Source: Burkholderiales bacterium
GTDB taxonomy: Bacteria > Pseudomonadota > Gammaproteobacteria > Burkholderiales > Burkholderiaceae_C
DNA: 64,000 bases
Direction of reading: 5' to 3'
NCBI GenBank assembly: GCA_021414305.1
Contig: JAIOOS010000015.1
Location: forward strand, 545,605-609,604
Below the pieces are notes generated by a model that ran no database searches, had not been told where the DNA came from, and saw nothing but the letters and a program-made list of their open reading frames with translations. The position numbers and the translations under genes are program-made. Shown piece after piece: positions 8,421-19,800 of this stretch. Every line of letters starts with the position of its first letter. The first letter of the stretch is position 1.

Positions 8421-9743
8421 CTAACGCGAGCCGGCTTCGGCGTCCGCCTCGTGCGCGACCCGCCCCGCGACCAGGGTCCAGCGCACCCGGCCCAGCAGTT
8501 CGTTGCCGGCGAACGGGGTGTGGCGGCTGCGGCTGACGAGCCGCGCCGGCTCGAGCTGCCACGACGCTGCCGGGTCGAACACGCAGAGGTCGGCCGGCGC
8601 ACCCGCCGCGAGGCCGCGCGGCAGGTCGACCGCCGCAAGGCTGGAGCGGGCGAGCACGGCGCTCGGGCGGCTGGTCACCGCGGCGAGGGTGGGCGCGAGG
8701 CCCAGGCCCGTCGCCTCGCCCCACTTGAGCGCCAGGCCGAGCAGCAGCTCGAGGCCGGTCGCCCCCGGCGCAGCTTCGGCGAACGGCAGCTGCTTCTCGT
8801 CCTCGGTGACCGGTGTGTGGTCGCTGACCAGCGCGTCGATCGTGCCGTCGGCGAGGCCGGAGCGGATTGCGTCGCGATCGCGCTGCTGGCGGAGCGGCGG
8901 CACCAGGCGCATCGCCGCGTCGAAGTAGCCGATGTCGACGTCGATCAGGTGGAGCTGGTGGATGCTCGCGTCGCAGCTCACCTGCAGCCCTTCGGCCTTG
9001 GCCCGGCGGACCAGTTCGACGCCCGCGGCGCTGCTCAGCCGGGACAGGTGGACGCGCGCGCCGGTATCGCGAACCAGCTCGAAGATCGTCGCCAGGGCGA
9101 TCGTCTCGGCGAGCACCGGCACGCCGGTGAGGCCCATGCGCGTGGCGAGCGGCCCCTTGGCGGCGACGCCGCTGCCGAGCCAGGCGTCGTTCGGCCGGAG
9201 CCAGGTGGTGAAGCCGAAGGTCGCCGCATACTGCAAGGCGCGATGCAGCACCAGGGTGTCGCGCAGCGCGGCGTCGGCCTGGCCGAGGCCGACGCAACCG
9301 GCCTCGGTGAGTTCGGCCATCTCGGTCAGGGCTTCGCCGGCGAGGCCCCGGGTCAGCGCGCCGAGCGGGAAGACGCGGGCGAGGTCGAGGTTCTTCGCCC
9401 GGAACTTGAGCATCTCGACCAGGCCGGGCTCGTCGAGCACCGGCTGGGTGTCGGGCGGGCAGACCAGGCTGGTCACGCCGCCGGCCACCGCCGCCGCGAG
9501 CTCCGACTCGAGCAGGCCCTCGGTCTCGTGGCCGGGCTCGCCGAGGCGCGCGCACAGGTCGACGAGGCCGGGCGCGACGACCGCGCCGCCGGCGTCGATC
9601 GTGCGCTCCGGCGTGAAGTCGCCGGGCGCGCCGGCGCCGCTCGCGACGATGCGGCCCTCGGCGAGGGCGAGCGTGCCGCGCTCGTCGCGGCCGGTTCCCG
9701 GATCGACCAGCCGGGCGTTGGAGATCAGCAGCCGCTCAGTCAT
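8421..9743 (-). CDS. pyrC': Dihydroorotase-like protein PyrC', predicted inactive
   Basis: A 440-residue amidohydrolase of the dihydroorotase type. The first metal-binding motif, normally DxHxH, reads D62-L-C64-A-R66, so both histidine ligands are lost, and the next histidine region reads LRPND. The later HLSRLSS histidine and the SDHTPV aspartate are kept. This matches the non-catalytic PyrC' proteins known from Pseudomonas, which form a complex with aspartate transcarbamoylase and support its assembly. A true dihydroorotase should be encoded elsewhere. It starts 6 bases after the pyrB stop, consistent with a structural partnership. Confidence 0.88.
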   Translation of the reverse strand: MTERLLISNARLVDPGTGRDERGTLALAEGRIVASGAGAPGDFTPERTIDAGGAVVAPGLVDLCARLGEPGHETEGLLESELAAAVAGGVTSLVCPPDTQPVLDEPGLVEMLKFRAKNLDLARVFPLGALTRGLAGEALTEMAELTEAGCVGLGQADAALRDTLVLHRALQYAATFGFTTWLRPNDAWLGSGVAAKGPLATRMGLTGVPVLAETIALATIFELVRDTGARVHLSRLSSAAGVELVRRAKAEGLQVSCDASIHQLHLIDVDIGYFDAAMRLVPPLRQQRDRDAIRSGLADGTIDALVSDHTPVTEDEKQLPFAEAAPGATGLELLLGLALKWGEATGLGLAPTLAAVTSRPSAVLARSSLAAVDLPRGLAAGAPADLCVFDPAASWQLEPARLVSRSRHTPFAGNELLGRVRWTLVAGRVAHEADAEAGSR

Positions 9744-9749
9744 GGGGCC

Positions 9750-10712
9750 TCACGCGCTGTTGCCGGCGATGATCGACATCACCGCCATGCGCACGGCGAT
9801 GCCGAAGGTCACCTGCGGCAGGATCACGCTCTGCTCGCCGTCGACGACCGCCGAGTCGATCTCGACGCCGCGGTTGATCGGCCCGGGGTGCATGACGATC
9901 GCGTCGGGCTTGGCGAGGGCGAGCTTCTCGGGGCTGAGGCCGAAGGTCTTGGCGTACTCGCCGGCGCTCGGCAGCATCGCCCCGCTCATGCGCTCGTTCT
10001 GCAGGCGCAGGGTGATGATCACGTCGGCGCCGCGAATCCCCTCGGCGAGGTCGTGGCAGACACGAACGCCCATCTCCTTCAGGTCGCCGGGCACCAGCGT
10101 CTTCGGCCCGACGGCGCGGATCTCGGGCACGCCGAGCGTCGTCAGGGCGTGGATGTCCGAGCGGGCGACGCGCGAGTGGACGATGTCGCCGACGATCGCC
10201 ACTGTGAGGTTGCGGAAGTCCTTCTTGTAGTGGCGGATCGTGTACATGTCGAGCAGGCCCTGCGTCGGATGCGAGTGCCTGCCGTCGCCGGCGTTGACCA
10301 CATGCACGTGCGGCGCGCAATGCCGTGCGATCAGGTACGGCGCGCCGCTCTCCGAATGGCGCACGACGAACATGTCGGCGTGCATCGCCGAGAGGTTGGC
10401 GATCGTGTCGAGCAGGCTCTCGCCCTTGGCCGTGCTGGACCGGGCGATGTCGAGGTTGATGACGTCGGCCGAGAGCCGCTTGGCGGCGATCTCGAAGGTG
10501 GTGCGGGTGCGCGTCGAGTTCTCGAAGAACAGGTTGAAGACGCTCTTGCCGCGCAGCAGCGGCACCTTCTTCACCTCGCGGTCGTTGACGCTGAGGAAGG
10601 TGCCCGCGGTGTCGAGGATGTGCTGCAGGATGCCCGCCGGCAAGCCCTCGATCGAGAGCAGATGGATCAGTTCGTCGTTGCGATTGAGCTGCGGGTTGCG
10701 GCGGACGAACAT
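9750..10712 (-). CDS. pyrB: Aspartate carbamoyltransferase catalytic subunit
   Basis: A 320-residue enzyme that condenses carbamoyl phosphate with aspartate, the committed step of pyrimidine synthesis. The carbamoyl-phosphate loop is [13 protein letters not shown] and the aspartate-side motif is [13 protein letters not shown]. No pyrI regulatory subunit gene is present; instead pyrC' follows directly, as in the Pseudomonas-type dodecameric enzyme. The gene starts with ATG 17 bases after the pyrR stop. Confidence 0.97.
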   Translation of the reverse strand: MFVRRNPQLNRNDELIHLLSIEGLPAGILQHILDTAGTFLSVNDREVKKVPLLRGKSVFNLFFENSTRTRTTFEIAAKRLSADVINLDIARSSTAKGESLLDTIANLSAMHADMFVVRHSESGAPYLIARHCAPHVHVVNAGDGRHSHPTQGLLDMYTIRHYKKDFRNLTVAIVGDIVHSRVARSDIHALTTLGVPEIRAVGPKTLVPGDLKEMGVRVCHDLAEGIRGADVIITLRLQNERMSGAMLPSAGEYAKTFGLSPEKLALAKPDAIVMHPGPINRGVEIDSAVVDGEQSVILPQVTFGIAVRMAVMSIIAGNSA

Positions 10713-10729
10713 GGCGCGTGTGGTTGCGG

Positions 10730-11224
10730 TCAGCGGATCTCGAAGCTGAAGCGGCCCGCGTCGTCGCGGACCAGCGAAAGGCGCTCCGGCGGCGGCAGCG
10801 CGATCCTCGCCACCGCGCAGGCCGCCTCGATCGGCAGCTCGCGGCCGCCGCGGTCGACCAGCACCGCCAGGGCGACGCTCGCCGGCCGGCCGAAGTCGTA
10901 CAGCTCGTTGATCGCGGCGCGGATCGTCCGCCCGGTGTAGAGCACGTCGTCGATCAGGACGATGTGCCTGCCCTCGATCTCGAACGGCAGCTTGGTGTGG
11001 TCGGCGCCGGCGGTGAGGCCGCGGCGGGAGAAGTCGTCGCGATGCAGCGCGCTCGAGATCACGCCCGGCTCGCCGACGAGGCCGCAGTCGCGCTGCAGCC
11101 GCTCGGCCAGCCAGGCGCCGCCCGACCAGATGCCGACCAGCGCGGCCTCGGGCCGGAGCAGCCGGCGCACGCCCTCGAGCAGCCCGGCGTAGAGCGCCTC
11201 GGCGTCGAGCTCGATGCGGCTCAT
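10730..11224 (-). CDS. pyrR: PyrR-type uracil phosphoribosyltransferase/regulator
   Basis: A 164-residue phosphoribosyltransferase with the PRPP-binding motif [16 protein letters not shown] and an N-terminal region typical of PyrR. In Bacillus PyrR binds pyr mRNA and causes attenuation. In proteobacteria such proteins are better supported as uracil phosphoribosyltransferases, and no attenuator is visible in the 17 bases between pyrR and pyrB. The ATG at 11224 overlaps the ruvX stop as ATGA, so translation is probably coupled. Confidence 0.92.
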   Translation of the reverse strand: MSRIELDAEALYAGLLEGVRRLLRPEAALVGIWSGGAWLAERLQRDCGLVGEPGVISSALHRDDFSRRGLTAGADHTKLPFEIEGRHIVLIDDVLYTGRTIRAAINELYDFGRPASVALAVLVDRGGRELPIEAACAVARIALPPPERLSLVRDDAGRFSFEIR

Positions 11225-11631
11225 ATGTCGCCCGCCAGAAATTGCTCGAGGATCAGCGCCGCCGCCGCCGCGTCGAGGTCGCGCGCGCCGCCGGCCTTCG
11301 CCTCGGTGGTGGTATAGCGCTCGTCGACCTCGTGCACCGGCAGGCCGAAGCGCGCCTTGAGCTGGCGGCCGAAGCGGCGGGCGCGCTCGGTGTTGACGTG
11401 CACCGCGCCGTCGGGATGAAAGGGCACGCCGACCACCAGCGCCGCCGGCCGCCATTCCGCGATCAGGCGGCCGATCGCTTCGAATCGGGCTTCGCCCAGC
11501 TCGGCGAGGGTGCGAAGCGGCGTGGCGCTCTTCGTCAGCGAGTTGCCGCTGGCGACGCCCACCCGCGCCGTTCCGAAATCGAAAGCAAGAAAGGATTGGA
11601 CGGCAGAAGCGGATGCCAGATGCGGCCTCAT
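11221..11631 (-). CDS. ruvX: Putative pre-16S rRNA nuclease (RuvX/YqgF)
   Basis: A 136-residue RNase H-fold protein of the YqgF family, implicated in 5'-end processing of 16S rRNA. The fold marker [12 protein letters not shown] contains the first catalytic aspartate, [10 protein letters not shown] follows, and [10 protein letters not shown] holds the acidic pair near the C-terminus. It sits between algH and pyrR, the normal order in many beta- and gammaproteobacteria, and overlaps pyrR by 4 bases. Confidence 0.94.
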   Translation of the reverse strand: MRPHLASASAVQSFLAFDFGTARVGVASGNSLTKSATPLRTLAELGEARFEAIGRLIAEWRPAALVVGVPFHPDGAVHVNTERARRFGRQLKARFGLPVHEVDERYTTTEAKAGGARDLDAAAAALILEQFLAGDI

Positions 11632-11686
11632 TGACGAGCCTGCGCGCTGCGCGCTTCGGCATTCGCCTTGGGAGCGGCCCGGCGGC

Positions 11687-12280
11687 TCATGCGTGCCCCG
11701 CCGCCGAGCTGAGCATGCCGGCGGCGATGCCGAGCAGCGACAGCGCCTTGTCGTAGCGCTCGGCGACCGGCGTGTCGAAAATGATCCCGGGCTGGGCCTC
11801 GACGTTGATCCAGCCGTTGTTGCTCATCTCGTCTTCGAGCTGGCCGGCGGCCCAGCCGCTGTAGCCGAGCGTCACCAGCACCTTCTTCGGCCCGGCGCCA
11901 TTGGCGAGCGCCTCCAGCACGTCCTTGCTGGTGGTCATCTCGAGACCGCCTTCGATCTTCAGCGACGAGTTGTAGCCGTCGGCACCGGCTTCGGCACCCA
12001 TCGGCTCGTGCAGGACGAAACCGCGTTCGGTCTGCACCGGGCCGCCGAAGTACACGGGGGCCTCGGCCAGGTCTTCCCGATCGAGCGAGAGCTCGACCTT
12101 CTCGAACAGGTTCTTCAGCGTGATGTCGATCGGCTTGTTGATCACCAGGCCGAGGGCGCCCTTCTCGGTGTGCTCGCACATGTAGACGACCGTGCCCGCG
12201 AACGTGCCGTCGCCCATGCCCGGCATGGCGATCAGGAACTGATTCGTCAGGTTGATCTGTTGCGCCGCCATGACCGCCAT
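11687..12280 (-). CDS. algH: YqgE/AlgH family protein
   Basis: A 197-residue protein of the UPF0301/AlgH family, with no enzymatic activity established. In Pseudomonas AlgH influences alginate synthesis and other processes. Typical segments are [10 protein letters not shown] near the start, GLVINKP and [17 protein letters not shown] chose the ATG at 12280 because GGGGA lies 5 bases upstream; a second ATG three codons later is also possible. ruvX follows after 55 bases, and phrB is divergent with 70 bases between. Confidence 0.92.
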   Translation of the reverse strand: MAVMAAQQINLTNQFLIAMPGMGDGTFAGTVVYMCEHTEKGALGLVINKPIDITLKNLFEKVELSLDREDLAEAPVYFGGPVQTERGFVLHEPMGAEAGADGYNSSLKIEGGLEMTTSKDVLEALANGAGPKKVLVTLGYSGWAAGQLEDEMSNNGWINVEAQPGIIFDTPVAERYDKALSLLGIAAGMLSSAAGHA

Positions 12281-12338
12281 TTTATTCCCCGCCGGCCGCC
12301 CGGGGCGGCGGAGATGGGGGAAGCCCGGGCCTTTTCGG

Positions 12339-12344
12339 GATACT
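12339..12344 (+). promoter_or_regulatory. Candidate -10 of phrB, 6 bases before the ATG
   Basis: GATACT at 12339-12344 is followed by six bases and then the phrB ATG, so transcription would begin at the start codon and give a leaderless message. No Shine-Dalgarno sequence is seen close to the ATG. There is no clear -35. Confidence 0.4.
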
Positions 12345-12350
12345 GCGACG

Positions 12351-13835
12351 ATGGAGAAGTCTCTCGCCTCGGCGCTGGTCTGGTTTCGTCGCGACCTGCG
12401 GAGCAGCGACCACGCGGCGCTGTTCCATGCGCTCAAGGCGGCGCGCGAGGTCTGGTGCGCCTTCGTCTTCGACCGCGAGATCCTCGATCCGCTGCCGCGC
12501 GCCGACCGGCGGGTCGAGTTCATCCTGCAGAGCGTCGAGGCGCTGGACGCCGAGCTGGCCGAGCTCGGCCAGCGCCAGGGGACGCACGGCGTCCGCCTGA
12601 TCGTGCGCCAGGGCAAGGGCAGCGACGAGATCGTCGCCCTGGCCAACGAGCTGCACGTCCAGGCGGTCTACGCCAACCACGACGACGACCCCTACGCCCT
12701 GGCGCGCGACGCGGCCGTGCGCGGCGCCCTGGCCGACCGCGGCGTCGCCCTGCATACCTCCAAGGACCACGTCGTCTTCGAGCGCGGCGAGATCCTGACC
12801 GGCAGCGGCAAGCCCTACAGCGTGTTCACGCCGTACCGCACCGCATGGCTGAAGAAGCTCGACGACTTCTATCTCAAGGCCTACCCGGTCGAGCGCCACG
12901 CGGCCGCCCTGGCGGCGCTCCCCGCCGAGATGCCGGCGGGCATGCCCTCGCTGGCGGCGCTCGGCTTCGTCGCCACCAACCTGGCGAACCTCAAGGTGCA
13001 CGGCGGCAGCGCCGCCGCCGAGCTTCTGCTCGCCGACTTCCTCGGCCGCATCGACGCGTACGACAGCGCCCGCGACTTCCCGGCGGTCAAGGGCCCGAGC
13101 TACCTCGGCGTGCACCTGCGCTTCGGCACGATCTCGATCCGCCGACTGGCGCGCGAGGCGGCCACGCGCCCGGCCAGCGACGGCGCCCGGGTCTGGCTCT
13201 CCGAGCTCGTCTGGCGCGACTTCTACCAGCAGATCCTGCATCACCTGCCGCACGTCGTCGGCCACAGCTGCAAGCCCGAATACGACAAGGTCCGCTTCGA
13301 GCACGGCCGCCATGCCGACGAGAGCTTCGCCGCCTGGTGCGAGGGCCGCACCGGCTATCCGCTGGTCGACGCGGCGATGGCGCAGATCAACCAGACCGGC
13401 TGGATGCACAACCGCCTGCGCATGGTCGCGGCGAGCTTCCTGGTGAAGGATCTGGGGCTGGACTGGCGGCGCGGCGAGGCCTATTTCGCCGAGCACTTGA
13501 TCGACTACGACCTGGCGTCGAACAACGGCGGCTGGCAGTGGGCGGCCTCGACCGGCTGCGATGCGCAGCCCTGGTTCCGGATCTTCAACCCGGTAACGCA
13601 AAGCCGCCGGTTCGACCCGCACGGTCGCTTCATCCGCCGCTACCTGCCGCAGCTCTCGCGGCTGGGCGACGAGCAGATCCATGCGCCGTGGGAGCTCGGA
13701 CCGATCGAGCTCGAGGCCGCGGGAGTCATGCTCGGCCGCGACTACCCGCGGCCGATCGTCGATCACGCCGAGGCGCGCGAGAAGACGCTCGCGCGCTACG
13801 CCGCGGTGCGCAAGGCGAAGCCGCCGCCCGGCTGA
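12351..13835 (+). CDS. phrB: Class I CPD deoxyribodipyrimidine photolyase
   Basis: A 494-residue light-driven DNA repair flavoenzyme. The N-terminal antenna domain begins ALVWFRRDLRSSDH. The C-terminal FAD domain has the hallmark series TGYPLVDAAMAQINQTGWMHNR, LIDYDLASNNGGWQW and RIFNPVTQSRRFDP, with the tryptophans of the electron-transfer chain present. The ATG at 12351 directly precedes the conserved N-terminus. The gene is divergent from algH and ends 4 bases from the convergent chpA stop. Confidence 0.96.
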   Translation: MEKSLASALVWFRRDLRSSDHAALFHALKAAREVWCAFVFDREILDPLPRADRRVEFILQSVEALDAELAELGQRQGTHGVRLIVRQGKGSDEIVALANELHVQAVYANHDDDPYALARDAAVRGALADRGVALHTSKDHVVFERGEILTGSGKPYSVFTPYRTAWLKKLDDFYLKAYPVERHAAALAALPAEMPAGMPSLAALGFVATNLANLKVHGGSAAAELLLADFLGRIDAYDSARDFPAVKGPSYLGVHLRFGTISIRRLAREAATRPASDGARVWLSELVWRDFYQQILHHLPHVVGHSCKPEYDKVRFEHGRHADESFAAWCEGRTGYPLVDAAMAQINQTGWMHNRLRMVAASFLVKDLGLDWRRGEAYFAEHLIDYDLASNNGGWQWAASTGCDAQPWFRIFNPVTQSRRFDPHGRFIRRYLPQLSRLGDEQIHAPWELGPIELEAAGVMLGRDYPRPIVDHAEAREKTLARYAAVRKAKPPPG

Positions 13836-13839
13836 GCGC

Positions 13840-16800
13840 TCAGGCCTCGGCCTGGGCCGAGGTGTAGCGGGCGATCAGCGCCAGCAGGTCCTCTTCCGAG
13901 TAGGGCTTGCCGAGGTAGTGGTCGACGCCGAGCTCGGCCGCATGCTCGCGATGCTTCTGCGCGATCCGCGAGGTGATCATGATCACCGGCAGGCCGCGCC
14001 AGCGGGCGTCGGCGCGGAGGTTGCGCACCAGATCGAACCCGTCCATGCGCGGCATCTCGATGTCGGAGAGCACGACCTGCGGCACTTCCTCGGCCAGGCG
14101 CTCGAGCGCATCGAGCCCGTCCTTGGCGAGCGTGACGCGATAACCCTCGCGCACCAGCAGGCGCTGCGTCACCCGGCGCACGGTGAGCGAATCGTCGACC
14201 ACCAGCACCAGCGGCGCCGCCGGCGGCGCGTGCGAGACCACCGGCGCGGCCGGCACGGCCCCGCCGGCCCCGCCCTTCGCCGCCGCCTGGGTGGCGGCGC
14301 GCGCCTCGTCGCCGTAGAGCGTGGCGAGCGCGACCGGGTTGTAGATCAGCGCCACCACGCCCGAGGCGAGCAGCGTCATGCCGGCCAGTCCGGGCAGGCG
14401 GGAGAGCTGCGGCCCGAGGTTCTTGACCACGACCTCCTGGTTGCCCAGCACTTCGTCGACGTGCACCGCGATCCGCTGCTGGGCGCTGCGGACGACGACG
14501 ACGGTGCGCGTGCGCGCCCCGGCGTCGGCCGGCGGCGCGCCCATCTGCAGCAGCGCCCCGAGCCAGAAGAACGGCAGGCTGCGATCGCCGAATTCGTAGG
14601 CGCCACTGGCATAGGCCGCATCGACCTCCTGCGGCTTGGCGCGGCGCACGATCTCGACCAGCGTCGACGGCACCGCGACGACGTTGTCGCCGCAGCGCAG
14701 CATCACGACCTGCGTCACCGCGGTGGTCAGCGGCAGGATCAGCTTGAACGAGGTGCCCTGCCCGGCGGCGGTCGCGGTCTCGATCCGGCCGCCCATGGCG
14801 ATCACCTCGGAGCGGACGACGTCCATGCCGATGCCGCGGCCGGCGAGCTCGGTCACCTTGTCGACGGTGGTGAAGCCGGCGGTGAAGATCAGGTTGGCGA
14901 GCTCGGCGTCCTCGTGCGGCGCCTTCGGATCGATGAGGCCCATCGCCCCGGCCTTGGCGCGGATGCGGGCCATGTCGAGGCCCGCGCCATCATCGCGGAA
15001 CTCGACGCCGACCTCGTTGCCTTCGTGCGAGAGCGCGACCACGATCGTGCCGATCGGGTCCTTGCCGGCGGCCGTGCGCGCCTCGCTCGGCTCGATGCCG
15101 TGGGCGACGCAGTTGCGCAGCAGATGCTCGAACGCGCCGGTCATGCGGTCCAGCACGCCGCGGTCGACCTCGATCGAGCCGCCGACGATGTCGAGCCGGA
15201 CCTGCTTGCCGGTTTCCTTCGCCGTCTGGCGGACGACGCGGTAGAGGCGGTCGGAGAGGCCCTCGAACTCGACCATGCGCGTGCGCAGCAGGTCGTCCTG
15301 CAGGTCGCGGGTGAGGCGCGCCTGGGCGACCAGCTCGTCTTCGGTCGATTCGAGCGAGCGCTGCAGCGTGCGCTGCACGGTGGCGACGTCGTTGACCGAC
15401 TCGGCCATCATCCGCGTCAGCTCCTGGAAGCGGGTGAAGCGGTCGAACTCGAGCGGATCGAAGGCCTGCGACGCGGCCTTCGCCGCCTCCAGCCGCGAGG
15501 TCATCTGCACTTCGCCCTGGAGCTCGATGTCGCGCAGCTGGCCGCGCAGGCGCTCGAGGTTCTCGGTCAGATCGGAGAGCGACCCCTTGATCTGGCCGAC
15601 GCCCGACTCGATGCGCGAGCGCGTGATGCTGACCTCGCCGGCCTGGTTCACCAGACGGTCGAGCAGGGGCGCGCGCACCCGCACCGCCGACTGCGCCGAG
15701 GCCTGCGCCCGCTCGACCGGCCGGGCCGGCGCGGTCGAGACGCTGGCATTGAAACGCGACCAGTCGATCGCCGGAAGCTCGACGGCGGCGGGCTTGCGGG
15801 CCGGAGCGACGGGTACCGGCGCGTCGGCCGCAGGTGCGGCAGCAGCAGGTGCCTCTACCGGTGCGGCCGGGACTGCCGGCGTGGCCACGGCGGGTTCGGG
15901 CTTGCCGCGGCCCTTGCCGGACTTCCTGACTTCCGGCTCCCTCGGCGCCGGCACGGCTTGCGCGGGCGCCGGACCGACTCGGGCTTCGACCGCGGGCGCG
16001 ATCGGCGGTGCAGCAGGCGCCACCGGCGGCTCGGCCACGGGCGCGAGCGCCGCCGGACCGACCGCGGCCGCGACGGCGTCGGCATAGGCCTGCGCGTCGC
16101 GGCTGCGCATCGCGTCGAAGGCCTGCGACATCGCGTCGGCACGGCCTTGCAGGACCTCGACATCGGCGCCGTCGACGACCGCCTCGCCGGCGGTCAGCCG
16201 CTCGATCCGGGTTTCCAGCCGGTGCGCCATTTCCCCGAGGCGCATCGCGCCGGCGAGACGCGCGCCGCCCTTCAGCGTGTGCAGCGTGCGCATGCATGCA
16301 TTGGCATGTGCGGCCGTCGTCGGCTGGCGCGCCCAGTCGCGCAGTTGCCCGGCGAGCTTGGGCAGAAGCTCGAGCGCCTCTTCCTCGAAGATCGGGAACA
16401 GCTCGAGGTCGACCGCATCGACCGCGTCGATGTCGTCGTCGACATCGCCGAAGGTCGAGGCGTGGGCCACGTGCGCCGGCCGGTTGGCCTCGGTGGGCGC
16501 GGCGGCGAGCGGCTTCAGCTCCGAGAGGCCGAGCGTCGCGAACGGCGCCAGCGCGCCGAAGGCGGACATGCCGGCCTCGGCCGGTTCTTCGGCGTCGGCC
16601 TTCGCGGCGTCGGCCGGCGCGGGCGCTTCGGTCGGCGCCGGGACCTCGGCCGCGAGCTCGGGTTCGACCGGTTTCGCCTCGGCGACTTCGGCGTCGGCTT
16701 CCGGCTGGGCCGGAGCAGGGGCTTCGTCGGCCGGCTCCACCGGCGCGGGCGCCGCCGGCACGTGCTCGTCGAGCGGGGCGGGCGCGGTGCGCAGCGCCTC

Positions 16801-19800
16801 TTCGCCCGGTGCCGACGTGGTGTCTTCGCCGATGTCGAGGCTCATGAGCGTCTCGACCGCAAGCGCCGCATCGGCCGGCGATTCGCTCTCGACGCCGCCC
16901 GCGAGCTCCGAGGCGGCCGTGACGGCCTCGAGGCGCAGCGCCGACGTCAGCTCGTGCTCGGCCAGACGGGTCAGCAGGGCAGGATCGGGCTCCTTCAGGA
17001 AGCCGGCGGCGAACTGGTGCAGCAGGCGCCGGATCTCCTCGGCGGCGTTGACGAACAGGCGCGCCTCTTCGTCGGTGCCGTGGCCGATGACCTGCGAGCG
17101 GGCGAGCGCGTGCTCGAGCGAACGGGCCAGGTGCGAGAGGTCGGTGAAGCCGACGGTGGCCGAGCTTCCGGCGAGCGAATGGGCGAGCGCGATCGGCGTC
17201 TCGCCGAGCGGCCGGTGCAGCTCCATCGCCCACTCGGCGACCTCGGTGGTCAGCCGGCGCGACAGCTCGTCGGCCTCGTTCAGGTAGATATTGAAGAGCG
17301 GAATGCCGATCCGCAGCGGGCCGACGACCTTGACATGCTCGTCGGCGGGGGGCTCCTCGATCGCCGGCGGGCTCGCCGCCTCCGCCACCGGGGCGGCCGC
17401 AGGCTCGGGCGGCGGCGGAGGCGCGAGTTCGGCCAGCGGCATCGGCCGCGAGGCTGCGGTCCGGGTGGCGTCGGGCAGCGAGTCGCCGCTCGAGAGATCG
17501 AGCAGCAGGTCGGGCGAAGGCTCGGCGGCGGTGTCGCTCGGCTCGAGCAGCTCGATCAGCGGCGCGGCGTCGGTCGCAACGCCGAGATCGAGGTCGATCA
17601 TGCCGCTCGTCATGTCGAACGGCGCGTCGACGACGGTCGTCCGCGAGCTGTCCGGGCCCGGCTCCTCGCGCGCTTCGTCGAAGGGGTCGAACATCGCCGA
17701 CGACGCCTCGTCGAGGGCGGGCAGGTCGCCCATCGGCGCGGCCGTCTCGGCGCCACGATCGAATCCCGAGAGATCGAGCTCGAACGCGACCTCGGCGGCC
17801 GGCTCGGCCGCCGGCGCCGGCGCAGCCGGGCGCACGAGGTCGAGATCGGCGGCGCTCGGCAGGTCGGGCGGCATGCCGATCGGCAGGGCGATGTCGGAGC
17901 TGCCTTCGCCGGTCGCGAGGCGGCGCGAGACGCGGTCGGCGGCGAGCTTGACCTCGCCTTCGTTGCGGTCGCCGTCGCGATGCGCGGCGATGTCCTCGAC
18001 CCAGGTCGACAGATGGCCGAGCACCCAGGTCGCGAACTCGATCAGCGGCGGCTCGGCCGCGTGCTGCTCGGCGAGCTGGGTGTTGAACACCTGCTCGCAC
18101 GCCCAGGCGGCTTCGCCGAAGGCCTTGAGGCCGACCATCCGGCCGCTGCCCTTGAGCGTGTGGAACGCGCGCCGCACGGTCGTCAGCAGGTTGAGGTCGC
18201 CGGGCGCATGCTCGAGCTGGCCGCACGCCGCCTGCGCGCCTTCGATCACCTCGCGCGCTTCCTCGAGGAAGACCTCGCGCATCTCGTCGTCGTGCTCGAG
18301 GTCGCCGACCAGCGCGATCGGCTTCATCGGCGCGAGCGGCGCCGGCTCGCTGATCAGGTCGAGCCCCGCGGGCTCGGTCGCGGTGGCGACGAAGTCGACC
18401 AGCGCTTCGGAGAGCTCGCCGCGTGCCGTCGTCACCTTGGTCAGGTCGCCGGCGGCGGTGAGGAGCGCCTCCTGCGCCTTCAGCACCGCGGCGGCCAGCA
18501 TCGGCTGGTCGGCGGCCTGGGCCTCGTGCGACAGGCGCTCGAGATCCCTCGTCACCTCCTGCAGCGGCACGTCTTCGCGCACCGAGCTGAAGGCAAGCAT
18601 CTGCGCCTGCTCGATCAGGCGCGGCTCGACCGGGGCCTGGTCCGGCTTGCTCGCCAGGTGGGGGTCGGCGCGGCCCATCAGCGGCGCGAGCGTGCCGGCC
18701 TCCGAGTCGAACACGAACAGAGACTTGGCGAGCTGCGGCTGCACGCTCAGCATGTCGATCATGAAGCCGAGCGCGCTCAGGTTGCCGGCGATGCGGTCGA
18801 ACACGCCGGCCTTGGCGATCGTGGCCGGATCGACCTGGGTCGAGACCAGGCCGTCGACCTCGTCGCGCATGCGCAGCAGGGCCTGCGAGGCCTGGTCCAT
18901 GCCGAGCACCGAAAGCACGCCGCGCATCGAGGCGAGCTGCACGGGCACGTCGACGAGCACTGCGCTGTTGCCGGGGTTGCGGAAGAAGTCGTCGATCGCC
19001 TTCTCGGCGACGCTGAGCGAGGCGCGCAGCTCCTGGACCACGCTGCCCATGGTCTGCCGGTCGGAAACGCGCCGGTACAGCTCCTCCATCCAGCTCTCTA
19101 GCGGTTGCGGCGGCGCGTCCTGGCGCACCGCGGCGAGGCGTTCGCCGAGGCGCTTCACGCGGTCGGCATGCTCGGGATCGTCGAAATCGCCGTCCTCGAG
19201 CGCGGCCTCGATGTAGAGCAGGCTGGTCGCGACTTCCATCGCCACCGGCGCCGGCGGCGGCGCGTTCGCCGCCTGGGTCTGGGTGACGGCGGTCTGCAGC
19301 TCGGCGGCGAACGACTCGCCGTAGGGGAAGAGCTTGCGCAGCGAGTCGCCGACCAGGGCGAACTGCTCGGCCAGGCCGGAGATGCGGTGCATCTCGCCGC
19401 CCGCCGTCGCCGACCAGGCCTCCTTGGCGGCAACGACCCGCTTCTTCGCGTGGACGATGATCGCCGGGTCGAACCGGCCGAGCACGCTCAGCGAATAGTC
19501 GGTCGGCGCCTGCACCGGCAGGCTGTACGCGGTGCGAGCCGCATTCAGGCGCGGCAGGCGCAGCCCGGGCGAGCCCGGAGCCGCCTGGGCGCAGAAGAAC
19601 AGCAGGTCGCGGGCGAGCCGCTCGGAGACGTCGGAGTCGCCGCGGCTCAGGATCCGGAACTGCGCCAGCAAGCGCGAGGCGACGCGCTTGGTGAAGACGT
19701 CGAACGGCAGCAGGCCGTGATGCTGCGCCTCGAACATCGCCGCGGCGAGGTTCCAGAAGGTGCGCACCTGCGGGTGGCCCGAGCCGGCGGCGAGCGCGGC

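Noticed and set aside
10713..10729. PyrR-dependent attenuator before pyrB
   Set aside because: The pyrR-pyrB gap is only 17 bases and contains no anti-terminator/terminator pair.
13681..19101. Very long plus-strand open frame opposite chpA (about 1800 codons)
   Set aside because: It is antisense to a gene with unambiguous kinase domains. Its product is a His/Arg/Gly-rich low-complexity string, as expected from a GC-rich shadow frame. The same holds for the long antisense frames at 20649-23927, 43862-46867, 49972-53628 and 60535-63621.
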